Positions 51,927-61,477 of a DNA stretch of 64,000 nucleotides are shown here, one piece after another. The notes beneath the pieces are model-generated. The model had not been told where the DNA came from. It searched no databases and saw only the letters and a program-made list of their open reading frames with translations. Source of the stretch: Bacillota bacterium (lineage in GTDB: Bacteria; Bacillota; Clostridia; Christensenellales; UMGS416); the NCBI GenBank assembly GCA_023421955.1, contig JAEZSE010000041.1:75599-139598 (forward strand), in the 5' to 3' direction. Positions within the stretch are counted from its first letter, which is position 1. The number at the start of each line of letters is the position of its first letter. The position numbers and the translations under genes are program-made.

Positions 51927-52868
51927 TTATTGCAGATGCTTCTGGAAGAACCCGTAAATGATGTCGTAATACCCGTCGCCTTTGAAAAAGCCATGGCCCT
52001 GTCGGGGGATCACCACAAAGGTGGCGTCATGCCCGTTTGCCAGCAGCGCGTCATAGAAGTTGTAGGAAAACTCCAGCGGCACCAGCGTGTCCGAATCGCC
52101 ATGCATCAGAAGATAAGGTGGCTGCTGCTCCTTGACATAAAAGATCGGGCTGATGTCCATGGCAAGCTGGGGCGCATCCTTGGCCGGCCCGCCAAACAAC
52201 AGGGAAGACAGGCTGTCTGGGTCCTTGTTATCGTCGCGCTCTGTGCCGGAGAGCGCGATACCGAGCTGTTTTGCCCGCTCCCGCACAAGGGTGGTCTGCG
52301 CCGCGCCGAAATGGGTCATGTCGCCGCCGCAATACCAGTCGCAGACGGCCTGCACCCGGCTTGAAACACCGCTCCAGCCGCCATTGCCCTCCAGGGCAGG
52401 GTTGCTGGGGGACGCGCCCACCAGCGCCGCCAGCTGCCCGCCGGCCGATTCGCCCCAGATGCCGATGCGGTCCGGGTCGATGCCCAGCTCTTTGGCGTTG
52501 GAGCGCAAAAAGCGCACCGCGCATTTGCAGTCCTCAATGGGGGCGGGGAAGGGGGCCTCGGTCACCAGCCTGTAATCCACGCTGGCGCAGACATAGCCCA
52601 ACTCGCAGAACCGGATGAGCGCCTGTGTGGGCCTGTATTTCTTGGTTAATTGCGGGGCGGACCAGCCGCCGCCGTGCAGCCAGATGAGTGCCGGGCGGGG
52701 GGCCGGGCTTGTTTTCCTCGGCACCATCAGGTCCAGAAAGAGGTCATGGCCGCCGCCGGTGCCATAGGCAACGTCTTCATAGAAGTCAATTTCATGGGCA
52801 TTCCAATCAGCTTCATGCTGAGGTGCGAGCAACCCTGTCTCCGGGCCGGACAACTTCGTAAGCTTCAT
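51927..52868 (-). CDS. Alpha/beta hydrolase, acetyl esterase type
   Basis: A 313-residue cytoplasmic hydrolase of the BD-FAE/hormone-sensitive-lipase-like group. The oxyanion motif is IWLHGGGW, the nucleophile Ser is in GIWGESAGG, and the Asp (HGDSDTLVP) and His (RQGHGF) of the triad are present. It has no signal peptide. Such enzymes often deacetylate plant oligosaccharides, which would fit the region, but activity on other esters is possible. AAAGGA precedes the ATG. Confidence 0.92.
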   Translation of the reverse strand: MKLTKLSGPETGLLAPQHEADWNAHEIDFYEDVAYGTGGGHDLFLDLMVPRKTSPAPRPALIWLHGGGWSAPQLTKKYRPTQALIRFCELGYVCASVDYRLVTEAPFPAPIEDCKCAVRFLRSNAKELGIDPDRIGIWGESAGGQLAALVGASPSNPALEGNGGWSGVSSRVQAVCDWYCGGDMTHFGAAQTTLVRERAKQLGIALSGTERDDNKDPDSLSSLLFGGPAKDAPQLAMDISPIFYVKEQQPPYLLMHGDSDTLVPLEFSYNFYDALLANGHDATFVVIPRQGHGFFKGDGYYDIIYGFFQKHLQ

Positions 52869-53011
52869 GGCTGGTTCCTTTCAACTACGATTATTAGGTT
52901 GTACCGATTGGTGTTTCAAGCAATCGGGATACCAGCATTATACACTGGGGATATTTCAGAATACAATTGCGCGGGGGCTGGAATATGACAACTGGCATTT
53001 CTCTGGCATGG

Positions 53012-53057
53012 AAAAAGCCCCCGCGGAGAAGAGAGAGGGGGCTCTCCGCAAGGGGCT
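53012..53057 (-). terminator. Terminator of the module 3 transport operon
   Basis: On the minus strand AGCCCC..GCGGAGA pairs with TCTCCGC..GGGGGCT with one small bulge, and five T bases follow. It lies 30 bases after the binding protein stop. Confidence 0.75.
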
Positions 53058-53087
53058 GCCTGGAACGGATTGTGCAGGTGATCGGGA

Positions 53088-54203
53088 TCAGTCGTACAGC
53101 AACTGCGCGATGTCGGCCTGATCCATGTTGGAGGAGTCGTAGAACTTGCAGCCAGTGTCGCTGTCTGCAACCGCTTCGCCCTTATAGGCCTTATAGGCCA
53201 GCTCGACGGAGAGGTAACCGATCATGTAGGGATCCTGGGTGATGGCGCCGTAGAACCACTTCTGGCGGACGGCGTTCTTCAGCGTCTTGCCGGCGTCGAA
53301 GCCGATCACGATCAGGTCTTTATACTTGCCGCTGGCGCGGTCGAGGTCCTTGCCGTCGGTGGTGGCGGCCAGGATGCCGTCAACGGAGCCGGAGTTGGAG
53401 GCGAATATGCCGAGCAGGTTTTCCATTGCCAGCAGCGACTGGGCACCCACGGTGCAGTCTGTCACGCTGGTGGACGGAGGCACGACCACCTGGATGACCA
53501 CGGCAGCCTTGCCGGAGCCGGCGGCCTTGTTATACTTGTCATGGCCCTTCACTTCCACCTTGCCAGCCTGCAGTGTTTCGCAGTTCTTCACCATCTGGTT
53601 GATGAAGCCCACGGTGCGGCCCACGATGGAGGCGGAGGTGGCGTCCTGGGATTCCAGGCCGATGATCACAGGCTTGTCGGTGGTGGCAGCCTTGATCTTG
53701 TCCTGGAAACCGGCGGCGGCAAACATTTTGTCTGCGGCCAGAGCGCCGGCAGCTTCGTTATCGGTGGCAGCGGTTGCTTTGATCGTGCCCTCGGGCGCGC
53801 CGGGCACGCCGGAGTCAAAGCCGATCACGGGGATGCCCTTGGCCTTGCAGTCGTTGAGCTGAGAGGTCACGGACTTGGTGTCCAGAGCGGCCAGGGCCAG
53901 CGCGACGGGCTTCTTGGCGATGGCGGCGTTCAGCATGTCCAGCTGGTTGTTGATGTCTGACTCAGATGGCGGGCCTTCAAAGGTGATCGAGACATTGTAC
54001 TTGGCAGCGGCATCCTGCGCGCCCTTGTAGACGGTTTGCCAAAACTGGTGCTGGAAGCCCTTGGAAATGACGGCAATGTAGGGTTTGGAGCCATCGGCCG
54101 CGGGGGCCTTGGTGCCGGCCGGGGCGCCGGTGCATGCTGCCAGCGTGCTGGCCAGCAGCAGGACGGAGATGGTGATTGCCAGCAGTTTCTTGATGTTTTT
54201 CAT
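53088..54203 (-). CDS. Ribose-type sugar-binding lipoprotein (module 3)
   Basis: A 371-residue binding protein of the periplasmic-binding-protein 4 type (RbsB/XylF-like). The lipoprotein signal ends at LAAC (Cys24), followed by YIAVISKGFQHQFWQTVYKG and the sugar-ring stacking region VIGFDSGVPG. The ATG overlaps the permease stop by four bases and has AAGGAAGGG upstream. An apparent longer reading frame upstream runs through the permease gene in another frame and is not real. It should bind a pentose or hexose monosaccharide. Confidence 0.94.
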   Translation of the reverse strand: MKNIKKLLAITISVLLLASTLAACTGAPAGTKAPAADGSKPYIAVISKGFQHQFWQTVYKGAQDAAAKYNVSITFEGPPSESDINNQLDMLNAAIAKKPVALALAALDTKSVTSQLNDCKAKGIPVIGFDSGVPGAPEGTIKATAATDNEAAGALAADKMFAAAGFQDKIKAATTDKPVIIGLESQDATSASIVGRTVGFINQMVKNCETLQAGKVEVKGHDKYNKAAGSGKAAVVIQVVVPPSTSVTDCTVGAQSLLAMENLLGIFASNSGSVDGILAATTDGKDLDRASGKYKDLIVIGFDAGKTLKNAVRQKWFYGAITQDPYMIGYLSVELAYKAYKGEAVADSDTGCKFYDSSNMDQADIAQLLYD

Positions 54204-55267
54204 TGCGCTTCCCTTCCTTTTATGATTTTTCCAAGCCACTTGCTTGAAATCGATCCCATTTTCACCTGGTTGGCCCTGGAGTTGCGATAGATGTCCAGCA
54301 ACACGGCCAGGATCACGACGAAGCCTGTGAAGAATGTCTGCCATTGGGGCTGGAAGTCCATCGACATCAGGCCGTTGCGGAGCACACTCATGATAAATAC
54401 GCCGATCAGCGTGCCAGACAGTGTGCCCACGCCGCCATTGAGCGACGCGCCGCCGATCACTACGCCGGCGATTGCCAGCAGCTCCAGGCCGTTGCCGGTG
54501 GAGGGCACGATCGAGGTGTAGGCAGCGGCATACTCGATGGCCGCAAGGCCTGCGAAAAATCCGCAGAATGTGTAGGCGAGCATCTTCCAGGTGTCCACCT
54601 TGACGCCGGAAAGGCGGGTCGCCTCCTCGTTGGAGCCGATGGCGTAGACATAGCGGCCAAACCGGGTCTTGTTTAGCAGCACCACGGCGATCGCGAAGAT
54701 CGCGAACAGCCACACCGCGCCGATGGGGAATCCGTCCGGCAGATAGGGCTGTATCTCTCCTGTTTTGTAAAAGATCGTTTTGAACCAGGCGTCCGGGTCG
54801 CCCACGGTGGGGTAGCGCATCGTCATAACCTTGGAGACGATTGCCCCGAAGCCCAACGTGACCATCATCGTGCCCAGTGTGGCGATGAAGGGGGGCAGCT
54901 TGAGCTTGGCGACCATCACGCCGTTCATCAGGCCGAAGAAGGTGGTCACCACCAGGATCAGCCCCAGCGCCGCGCCGATGGGCCAGTGCCACACGTTGTA
55001 GGCCTGGCCGCCGATCAACGCGCCGCAGATCATCACCGTGCCTACGGAAAGGTCGATGCCGCCGGTGATGATTACGAATGTGACGCCGATGGCCATGAAG
55101 CCGATGTAGTAGGAAGACCCGAAGATGTTGAACACTGTTTCCCACGAGAAGAAATTGCGCCCGAACACGGAGAAGAACGCAAACAACACCACCAGGGATC
55201 CAAACGCCAGGAATTTATAGATGCTGCGGGTGCCGCTCGCTTTTGCCTGCAGATTCAAGTTCGCCAT
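54200..55267 (-). CDS. Ribose-type ABC transporter permease (module 3)
   Basis: A 355-residue permease with eight to ten helices. It carries the RbsC-type motifs GVTFVIITGGIDLSVGT, YAIGSNEEATRLSGVKVD and AGVVIGGASLNGGVGT. It lies between the ATPase gene (13-base gap) and the binding protein gene (4-base overlap). Confidence 0.95.
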   Translation of the reverse strand: MANLNLQAKASGTRSIYKFLAFGSLVVLFAFFSVFGRNFFSWETVFNIFGSSYYIGFMAIGVTFVIITGGIDLSVGTVMICGALIGGQAYNVWHWPIGAALGLILVVTTFFGLMNGVMVAKLKLPPFIATLGTMMVTLGFGAIVSKVMTMRYPTVGDPDAWFKTIFYKTGEIQPYLPDGFPIGAVWLFAIFAIAVVLLNKTRFGRYVYAIGSNEEATRLSGVKVDTWKMLAYTFCGFFAGLAAIEYAAAYTSIVPSTGNGLELLAIAGVVIGGASLNGGVGTLSGTLIGVFIMSVLRNGLMSMDFQPQWQTFFTGFVVILAVLLDIYRNSRANQVKMGSISSKWLGKIIKGREAQ

Positions 55268-55279
55268 ATCTCATCCCCC

Positions 55280-56773
55280 TCACTCGTTGCGGTCAGTTGC
55301 CAGTTTCATGATCTTTTCCTGCGAGGCCTCCTCAATGCCCAGCACGCCGGTGAGCCTGCCCTCGCACATCACTGCGATGCGGTCGCTCATGCGCAGCAGC
55401 TCCGGCAGCTCCGAGGAGATCATGATGATGGACTTGCCCTCATGGGCCAGCATGTTCATCAGCTTGTAGATCTCGCTCTTTGCCCCCACGTCGATGCCTC
55501 TGGTGGGCTCGTCAAAGATCAGGATCGAGCAGTTCTTGATCAGCCATTTGGCAAGCACCACCTTTTGCTGGTTGCCGCCGGACAGGTTTTTGACCAGCTG
55601 CGCGGTGGTCGGTGTTTTGATGTTGATCCGGCCAACGTACTCTTCGGTGGTTTTGGTGATCCTGCGATCGTTCACCAGACCACCTTGCGTGAATTCTGTC
55701 AGGCTTGCCAGCACGGAGTTGTCGCTCACCGCAAGGCCAATGGCCAGTCCAAACCGCTTGCGGTCCTCGGATAAATAGCCGATGCCATGGCGCACGCTGT
55801 CGCCGGGGCTGTGGATGTCTGCCTTTTTGCCGTTCACAAGGATTTCGCCAGCGGTGCGAGGGTCGGCTCCGAAAATGAGCCGCGCCACTTCCGTCCGCCC
55901 TGCGCCCATGAGGCCCGCAAAACCCAGGATCTCGCCCTGCTTCAGGCTGAAGGAAACATCCTTGACCTGCGGTGACCGCAGGCCCTTCACTTCCAATACA
56001 GTGGGCGCATCGGCGCTCACGGTGCTTTTGGTCTTGGGCTGCTCATAGATCACGCGGCCCACCATCATCTGGATGATCTCATCGACCGTCGTATCCGCCG
56101 TGTTGACCGTGCCCACATACTGCCCGTCGCGCATCACGGTGATCCGGTCGGAGATCCGTTTGAGCTCATCCAGCCGGTGTGAGATATACACAATGCCGAC
56201 GCCCTTCTGTTTCAGCTCCCGGATGAACCGGAACAGCTCCTCAATTTCCGCCTCGGTAAGCGATGAGGATGGCTCATCCATGATGAGCACTTCCGACTGA
56301 TAGGAAAGCACCTTGGCGATTTCCACCATCTGCTGCTTTGCCACAGAAAGGTCTTTGGCCTTGGTGGTGGGGTCAATTTGCAGGTTCAGGGAATCCAGCA
56401 GCGCGCGGGCTTCGTCGTTCATGCGTTTTTCGTCCAGGAAAACACCCTTCATCCTCTCCTGGCCGATGAAGATGTTTTGCGCCACGGTGAGGTGGGGCAC
56501 CAGGTTCAATTCCTGGTGAATGATGCCGATGCCGTTCACCAAGGCGTCGCGGGGGCTGCGGATGGAAAACTCTTTGTTTTTGAAAAGGATCGACCCTTCA
56601 TCTTTTTCGTGAATGCCGGTAAGCACCTTCATCAGTGTGGACTTACCCGCGCCGTTTTCACCCACCAGCGCGTGCACTTCGCCGCGCTTGAGCTCAAAGC
56701 AGCAGTTGTTCAGCGCGTGTACGCCGGGAAAGGATTTTTGGATGCCGCTCATTTCCACAAGGATTTCACTCAT
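55280..56773 (-). CDS. Sugar ABC transporter ATPase, two nucleotide-binding domains (module 3)
   Basis: A 497-residue ATPase of the RbsA/MglA/XylG type. The first domain has GENGAGKSTLMK, LSVAKQQMVEIAKVL and VLIMDEPSSSL. The second has the degenerate loop GLMGAGRTEVAR, then LSGGNQQKVVLAKWL and LIFDEPTRGIDVG. The second P-loop lacks the usual GKS/T, as in RbsA. I chose the ATG at 56773 with GGGGAGGTGG upstream. It starts the three-gene transport operon. Confidence 0.96.
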   Translation of the reverse strand: MSEILVEMSGIQKSFPGVHALNNCCFELKRGEVHALVGENGAGKSTLMKVLTGIHEKDEGSILFKNKEFSIRSPRDALVNGIGIIHQELNLVPHLTVAQNIFIGQERMKGVFLDEKRMNDEARALLDSLNLQIDPTTKAKDLSVAKQQMVEIAKVLSYQSEVLIMDEPSSSLTEAEIEELFRFIRELKQKGVGIVYISHRLDELKRISDRITVMRDGQYVGTVNTADTTVDEIIQMMVGRVIYEQPKTKSTVSADAPTVLEVKGLRSPQVKDVSFSLKQGEILGFAGLMGAGRTEVARLIFGADPRTAGEILVNGKKADIHSPGDSVRHGIGYLSEDRKRFGLAIGLAVSDNSVLASLTEFTQGGLVNDRRITKTTEEYVGRINIKTPTTAQLVKNLSGGNQQKVVLAKWLIKNCSILIFDEPTRGIDVGAKSEIYKLMNMLAHEGKSIIMISSELPELLRMSDRIAVMCEGRLTGVLGIEEASQEKIMKLATDRNE

Positions 56774-56856
56774 CTGGCCACCTCCCCTGACAGGGATACG
56801 CCGACCTATGCGGCGAGAATATAAAAATCTTAGGATATTTTGCATGGTGCGTATAT

Positions 56857-56882
56857 GTGAATTTGTATAGTGAAGTTGTGAA
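56857..56882. repeat. GTGAA repeats before the module 3 transport operon
   Basis: GTGAA occurs at 56857, 56870 and 56878, the first and third 21 bases apart, about 85-110 bases upstream of the ATPase start. Direct repeats two turns apart are the form of site used by AraC/YesN-type activators. The signal is short and could be chance. Confidence 0.3.
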
Positions 56883-56920
56883 ATTCGATAATGATGCGGC
56901 AAAAATATAACAAATACTAC

Positions 56921-56950
56921 AAAGCCCGCCGATTATCGTCGGTGGGCTTT
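56921..56950. terminator. Terminator between sensor operon and transport operon (module 3)
   Basis: AAAGCCCGCCGA (56921-56932) and TCGGTGGGCTTT (56939-56950) form a 12-bp stem with one wobble position. It separates the regulator/kinase/binding-protein unit from the transport genes, which therefore need their own promoter. Confidence 0.65.
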
Positions 56951-56978
56951 GGGTTAAGCAGATGCACTGTGACAGGCG

Positions 56979-57953
56979 CTAGCTTGTGAATGGGAAAAGC
57001 AGCTTCTGGTTTTCCGGCAGATACATGTTGCCCTTGTCGATGATGGTCAGGCCGGTGTTCACATTTTGCGGCATTTTCTTGCCGCGGATGGTATCCAGTG
57101 CGTATTTCACACCCAGATAACCCATTTTGTAGGGGTTTTGGATCACCAGGGCCTGCACCACGTCTTTTTCCAGATAGCGGATCTCGGTGGGCGTGCTGTC
57201 AAAGCCGATCACCCTGATCGCCTTTCCGGCCTTGCTTTCGTCAATGCCCTGCGCCACGCCCTCGGTGCCGTAGGCGTTCAGGCACACGATGGCGTCAATG
57301 TCCGGGTTTTCCTCAATGATCTGCTGGGTCAGAATCTTGGCGTAGGCGGAGTCGGAGCCGCAATACACCGTATCCAGCACCTGAATGCCCGGATAAGTGC
57401 CAAGCACCTCCAACAGCCCCTGTTCCCGCTGGTCGCAGGTGGCCGCGCCTCGCACAAAGCCCATGACGGCCACCTTGCACTGCCGCCCCACCTTTTCCAC
57501 CAGCGTGTCGCCCAGCCTCCGGCCGGCATCCACGTTGTCAGTGCCCACAAACCCATTGGTGCGGTTGGTGTTCACATCCGAGTCGATCACGATCACCGGG
57601 ATGCCTGCTTCCACTGCCCGGTTCACTGCGTCCACCAGCCTGTTGTAGTCGCAGGCGGCCAGCACGATGGCGTCTGCACGGGCGGCCACGGCGTCGTTGA
57701 CCATGCCGATCTGCCCCTCGATGTCCTGTTCGTCGGTCGGCCCGGTGAAGTTCACTGTCACATTGAACTCCTGGCTCGCGGCCTGGGTGCCCATCCGCAC
57801 CACTTTCCAGAAATCGGCATCGGTCTTTTTCACGATCACCTGGATGGTGATGGCTTCGTTCTTCTTGTCATCACTTTTGGCAGAGCACCCGGCAGTGACC
57901 GCATAACAGGCGGCAAGCAGCAGGGCCAGAAACACTCTCTTCGCAGCGGACAT
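56979..57953 (-). CDS. Sugar-binding lipoprotein of the sensor type (module 3)
   Basis: A 324-residue binding protein with a lipoprotein signal ending at TAGC (Cys23). Its fold motifs (VKKTDADFWKVVRMGTQAAS; PVIVIDSDVNTNRTNGFVGT) are those of ribose/xylose-type proteins, and it is distantly related to the transporter's own binding protein at 53088-54203. It starts 17 bases after the kinase gene behind AAAGGAGGG and is separated from the transporter by a terminator. I infer that it works with the kinase as a sugar sensor, as XylFII does with LytS in Clostridium beijerinckii. Confidence 0.88.
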   Translation of the reverse strand: MSAAKRVFLALLLAACYAVTAGCSAKSDDKKNEAITIQVIVKKTDADFWKVVRMGTQAASQEFNVTVNFTGPTDEQDIEGQIGMVNDAVAARADAIVLAACDYNRLVDAVNRAVEAGIPVIVIDSDVNTNRTNGFVGTDNVDAGRRLGDTLVEKVGRQCKVAVMGFVRGAATCDQREQGLLEVLGTYPGIQVLDTVYCGSDSAYAKILTQQIIEENPDIDAIVCLNAYGTEGVAQGIDESKAGKAIRVIGFDSTPTEIRYLEKDVVQALVIQNPYKMGYLGVKYALDTIRGKKMPQNVNTGLTIIDKGNMYLPENQKLLFPFTS

Positions 57954-57969
57954 CCCAATCGCCCTCCTT

Positions 57970-59745
57970 TCATTGGTTCGCGGGGACGCGGATGCGCACG
58001 GTGGTCCCCACTTCCAATTCGCTGTAAATCTCGATGCCATACTCCTCTCCGTAATACAACCGGATCCGCTCATTCACATTTTTCAAGCCCACCGAGCTTT
58101 GCTCGTTCTTCGGCTCCCGTTTCAGGATGCCTTTCAGCGCTTCGGGCTTGATCCCGTAGCCATTGTCCGCCACCTGAAACACGATCGCGCCGCCGGAAAG
58201 CTCAGCGCCGATCCGGATGGTACCCTTCTCCTGCAGGTTGGCCACGCCATGGTAGATGGCGTTTTCTAATATCGGCTGCAATACCAGCTTGAGCGTGCGC
58301 ATGCCCAGCACACAGGGGTCTGCCTGGATGCTGTAGTCGAATTTGTTCTTATAGCGGATTTGCTGGATCGTCATATAGCTTCGGGCATGCTCCAGCTCGT
58401 CGGCCACGGTGATCACCTCATTGCCCTTGCTGATGCTGATGCGGAAGAGCTTGGCCAGCGCGTTCACCATCACCGTGACGCCCTCATATTTCCTGTTTTC
58501 GTTCATCCACACGATGGAATCCAGCGTATTGTAGAGGAAATGGGGGTTGATCTGCGCCTGCAGCGCCTTGAGCTCGCTTTTGCGGATCTCCTCCTGCTCC
58601 TGGATGTTTTGCTCCATCAATTGCCGGATCCTGGCGATCATCAGGTTGAAGGTCCTGGAAAGGCGTTTGACCTCATCTTCGCCTTCCTCCTCCACACGGA
58701 TGTCAAAATTGCCGCTCTCCACCTTCTTCATCTGGTCTTCCAGGCGGATGATCGGCCTTGTGATCCTCTTGGAGATGAACAACGACGCAGCCACCTCCAG
58801 CACCAGCACCACCAGCGCGATGGCCAGGATGGAGTTGCCCAGATAGACCCTGTCTGCCACCAGCTCGTTCACATAGCTGATGCCGGTGATCTTCCAGTGC
58901 GTAAAGGCCATGTCCTTGATGGTGAGCACCCGCCGCTCGCCCTGAAACAATTCCACATGGGAGCCGGGCGAACGGTCCAGCGTGTCCTGGATGTTTTCTG
59001 TTTTCAGCCCAAGATAGAGCAGCTGCTGCTGGGGGTGATAGATGATGTTGCCCATTGGGTCCACAATGTAAATGTAGCCCCTGGTGCCCAGGCTCACCTT
59101 GCTGCAGAGCTGCTCGATCGTGCTGAAGTTCATGTTCACGATCACCACGAAAGGTTCCGGGCCATTGGGGCCTTCTGCCGTCACACCCCTGCACAGCGAC
59201 ACCACCCACGGCCGGGTGCCCTCATAGATCCTCTCCACGTGGGGGGGAAGATAAATGTAGTCTCCCGGGTCGCTCACAGCCTTTTGAAACCACTCCTGCT
59301 CCGCCACCCGGAATGTTTCATCATAACCACCGGCGGGGTTGCTCACCAGCACATTGCCGGAGCGGTCATACACGGCCATGGAAACGATGTCCTCGCGGAT
59401 GGAGGCGGTGGTCTCCAGCAGGTACTCCAGGCGGTCGCGGCTGTCATCGGAGTTTTGGCTCAGGCGGCCGCAGATGGTCTCTGAAATCTGTGACATGCCG
59501 GTGATATAATTCTCCAGGTTCAGGCTCACCTGGTCCAGTAATTGCTGGGAGCTGGTGGCGGCATTCCGCTCGGCGCCGGCTGAAAACACGCTGTAGAGCA
59601 CACCGCTCAGCAGCATCATTGCCAGCGCCGCCACCGCCGTGAACGACAGGATGATCACCGTCTGTATGCTGCCCATTCGCACGCTGCCGTGCTGGAGCGC
59701 CTTTAGCATGCGGGAGAGCTTTGCGCCTTTCTGGTTATGGCTCAT
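57970..59745 (-). CDS. YesM/LytS-type sensor histidine kinase (module 3)
   Basis: A 591-residue kinase. A first membrane helix (VIILSFTAVAALAMMLLSGVLY) is followed by a dCache-like sensor domain of about 270 residues, a second helix (SILAIALVVLVLEVAASLFI), HAMP, the His_kinase box QINPHFLYNTLDSIVWM and an ATP-binding domain (LENAIYHGVANL; VADNGYGIKP). It overlaps the regulator gene by 11 bases. It may bind sugar directly or through the lipoprotein encoded next. Confidence 0.95.
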   Translation of the reverse strand: MSHNQKGAKLSRMLKALQHGSVRMGSIQTVIILSFTAVAALAMMLLSGVLYSVFSAGAERNAATSSQQLLDQVSLNLENYITGMSQISETICGRLSQNSDDSRDRLEYLLETTASIREDIVSMAVYDRSGNVLVSNPAGGYDETFRVAEQEWFQKAVSDPGDYIYLPPHVERIYEGTRPWVVSLCRGVTAEGPNGPEPFVVIVNMNFSTIEQLCSKVSLGTRGYIYIVDPMGNIIYHPQQQLLYLGLKTENIQDTLDRSPGSHVELFQGERRVLTIKDMAFTHWKITGISYVNELVADRVYLGNSILAIALVVLVLEVAASLFISKRITRPIIRLEDQMKKVESGNFDIRVEEEGEDEVKRLSRTFNLMIARIRQLMEQNIQEQEEIRKSELKALQAQINPHFLYNTLDSIVWMNENRKYEGVTVMVNALAKLFRISISKGNEVITVADELEHARSYMTIQQIRYKNKFDYSIQADPCVLGMRTLKLVLQPILENAIYHGVANLQEKGTIRIGAELSGGAIVFQVADNGYGIKPEALKGILKREPKNEQSSVGLKNVNERIRLYYGEEYGIEIYSELEVGTTVRIRVPANQ

Positions 59746-61369
59746 TGTCCCGTTTCGCTTTCATTTGGTTGCGGTATTCCCTGGGGGATACGCCATAATG
59801 CTTCTTGAAAAAGTAACTGAAATAATTGATGTCCGGATAGCCGATGCGCTCGGCGATCTCGGCTGTTTTGAGGTCGGAACCGGCAAGCAAGCTGGACGCT
59901 GCCTCCAGCCTCACGCGCACCAGGTGCTTGAGGAAGGATTCTCCGGCTTCTTTTTTGAAGATCATGTTGAGGTAGCTGGCGCTAATGTGCAGGTGGTCGG
60001 CCAGCTTCTGTGCGGTCAGGTCATCATCGGCGTAATGGGCCTGGATGTATTCCCTTGCCTTGCCCAGGATCGACTTGCCGGAGGCCTGGTGGATCCCCCG
60101 GATACGGCGGTTGATCGCCAGGCTCAGGGCAGTGAACCACTTCCTTGCCTTTTCAGGTGTGTCCAGACCGGTGAGCTGGGCGTAGGGGTCCTGGCCGGCG
60201 CCCAGCATATCTTGAGGCTCCAGCCCGTAGGCCCTCGCGACACGGGCAATGGCGGCAAACAGCTCCAAAAAGAAAAGGCGCTGATCCGTGGGGGCTGCCC
60301 GCATCTGCGAAAGATCATGAAACTGCAAGTCGATGCCATCGGTGACTTCCTTGGCGCTGCCAAATTTCAGCAGAGATGCAAACACGCGCTCCCGGCCCTC
60401 GTCAAAGGATAGTGTTTCTGCAGGCCCGAGCTCAATGTCCCTGTGGCAGATCACGCGGTTGCCGCCGGTCACAATGCGGTATTCCAGAGCCGTTAGCGCC
60501 GCGCCATAACACTCCCGAATGCGGTCCGGCGCGGATATGACCCCTCCCAGCCCGATGGTCACAGTGAATTTGTGGAATTTCTCCACCGTCTGGCGGATCT
60601 CTTCCAGCACCTGGATCACCTTGTTTTCCACCGCCTGCGGGGTTTCCTGGTCAAACCCCAGCAGCACTGCCACCGATCCCTCGTGTAAAAAGGCCTCTCC
60701 GGCTCCGAGCCTGTTCAACACATCTCTGGCGGTGTCCAGCACCGCGATAGGGGCAAGGGCGCTGTTGACGCCGGCAAAGGCGCTGCCCTCCGGGATCGGG
60801 TCATCCACCCGGATGGCTGCCGCTGAGATCGGGCCGCCATGCAGGTTCACGCGCAGATCGGGCGACCCCTCCCATGGCCGGTGGGTTCCGGCGCTGCCGC
60901 ACACCAGTGAGGAGAGGTATTTCTCGCGGAGGATCGGCTGCGCGGCCTGATACACGCTCCGCAGCCTGTCCATGTCCTCCCTCTCTGCGGCCTCATTGTC
61001 CAGCTGGGTTTTCAGCTTTGCCAGCAGGCTGTCAATGTCGCTTGGCAGCACCGGTTTGAGCAGATACTCCGCCACGCCATAATGGATGGCCTGCTGGGCA
61101 AACCTGAAATCGTCAAAGCCGGTCAGGATCGCCGTTTTCACTGTGGGGAACCGTTCCCGAATCACAGAGGCCAGCTCCAGGCCGTTCATCAGCGGCATCG
61201 TGATGTCGGTGATCACCACATCCGGCACATCTTCCTCAATCAAGTCCAGCGCCTCGCGGCCATTCTCTGCCTGGCGGGGCACGAAAAAACCAGACTTTCC
61301 CCAATCGATGATGGTGGCGATTCCGGAGCGGACTTCCTCTTCGTCGTCTACGAGTATCGCTTTATACAT
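59735..61369 (-). CDS. YesN-type response regulator, AraC output (module 3)
   Basis: A 544-residue regulator. The receiver has the Asp in VVITDITMPLMNGL and the Lys in YLLKPVLP. A long middle domain precedes the AraC helix-turn-helix pair (TAQKLADHLHISASYLNMIF; RIGYPDINYFSYFFKKHYG). I chose the ATG at 61369 with GGAG eight bases upstream; one at 61375 is too close. It is the first gene of the regulator/kinase/sensor-protein unit. Confidence 0.95.
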   Translation of the reverse strand: MYKAILVDDEEEVRSGIATIIDWGKSGFFVPRQAENGREALDLIEEDVPDVVITDITMPLMNGLELASVIRERFPTVKTAILTGFDDFRFAQQAIHYGVAEYLLKPVLPSDIDSLLAKLKTQLDNEAAEREDMDRLRSVYQAAQPILREKYLSSLVCGSAGTHRPWEGSPDLRVNLHGGPISAAAIRVDDPIPEGSAFAGVNSALAPIAVLDTARDVLNRLGAGEAFLHEGSVAVLLGFDQETPQAVENKVIQVLEEIRQTVEKFHKFTVTIGLGGVISAPDRIRECYGAALTALEYRIVTGGNRVICHRDIELGPAETLSFDEGRERVFASLLKFGSAKEVTDGIDLQFHDLSQMRAAPTDQRLFFLELFAAIARVARAYGLEPQDMLGAGQDPYAQLTGLDTPEKARKWFTALSLAINRRIRGIHQASGKSILGKAREYIQAHYADDDLTAQKLADHLHISASYLNMIFKKEAGESFLKHLVRVRLEAASSLLAGSDLKTAEIAERIGYPDINYFSYFFKKHYGVSPREYRNQMKAKRDNEP

Positions 61370-61431
61370 CGGCATTTCTCCGCGGGTGTGTGTATAGCCA
61401 TTATATCATCTGCTGCATATATGTAAATTAC

Positions 61432-61463
61432 AAAAGGCGGCTGATGGAATCAGCCGCCTTTTT
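61432..61463. terminator. Strong terminator after the aldo/keto reductase gene
   Basis: AAAAGGCGGCTGA (61432-61444) and TCAGCCGCCTTTT (61450-61462) form a perfect 13-bp stem with a TGGAA loop and A/T tracts on both sides. Confidence 0.88.
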
Positions 61464-61477
61464 GATCGCTTATAAAC

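Noticed and set aside
54204..55145. An N-terminal extension of the module 3 binding protein to 685 residues
   Set aside because: The extension overlaps the permease gene in another frame and has Arg/His-rich nonsense composition. The lipoprotein signal starts at 54203.
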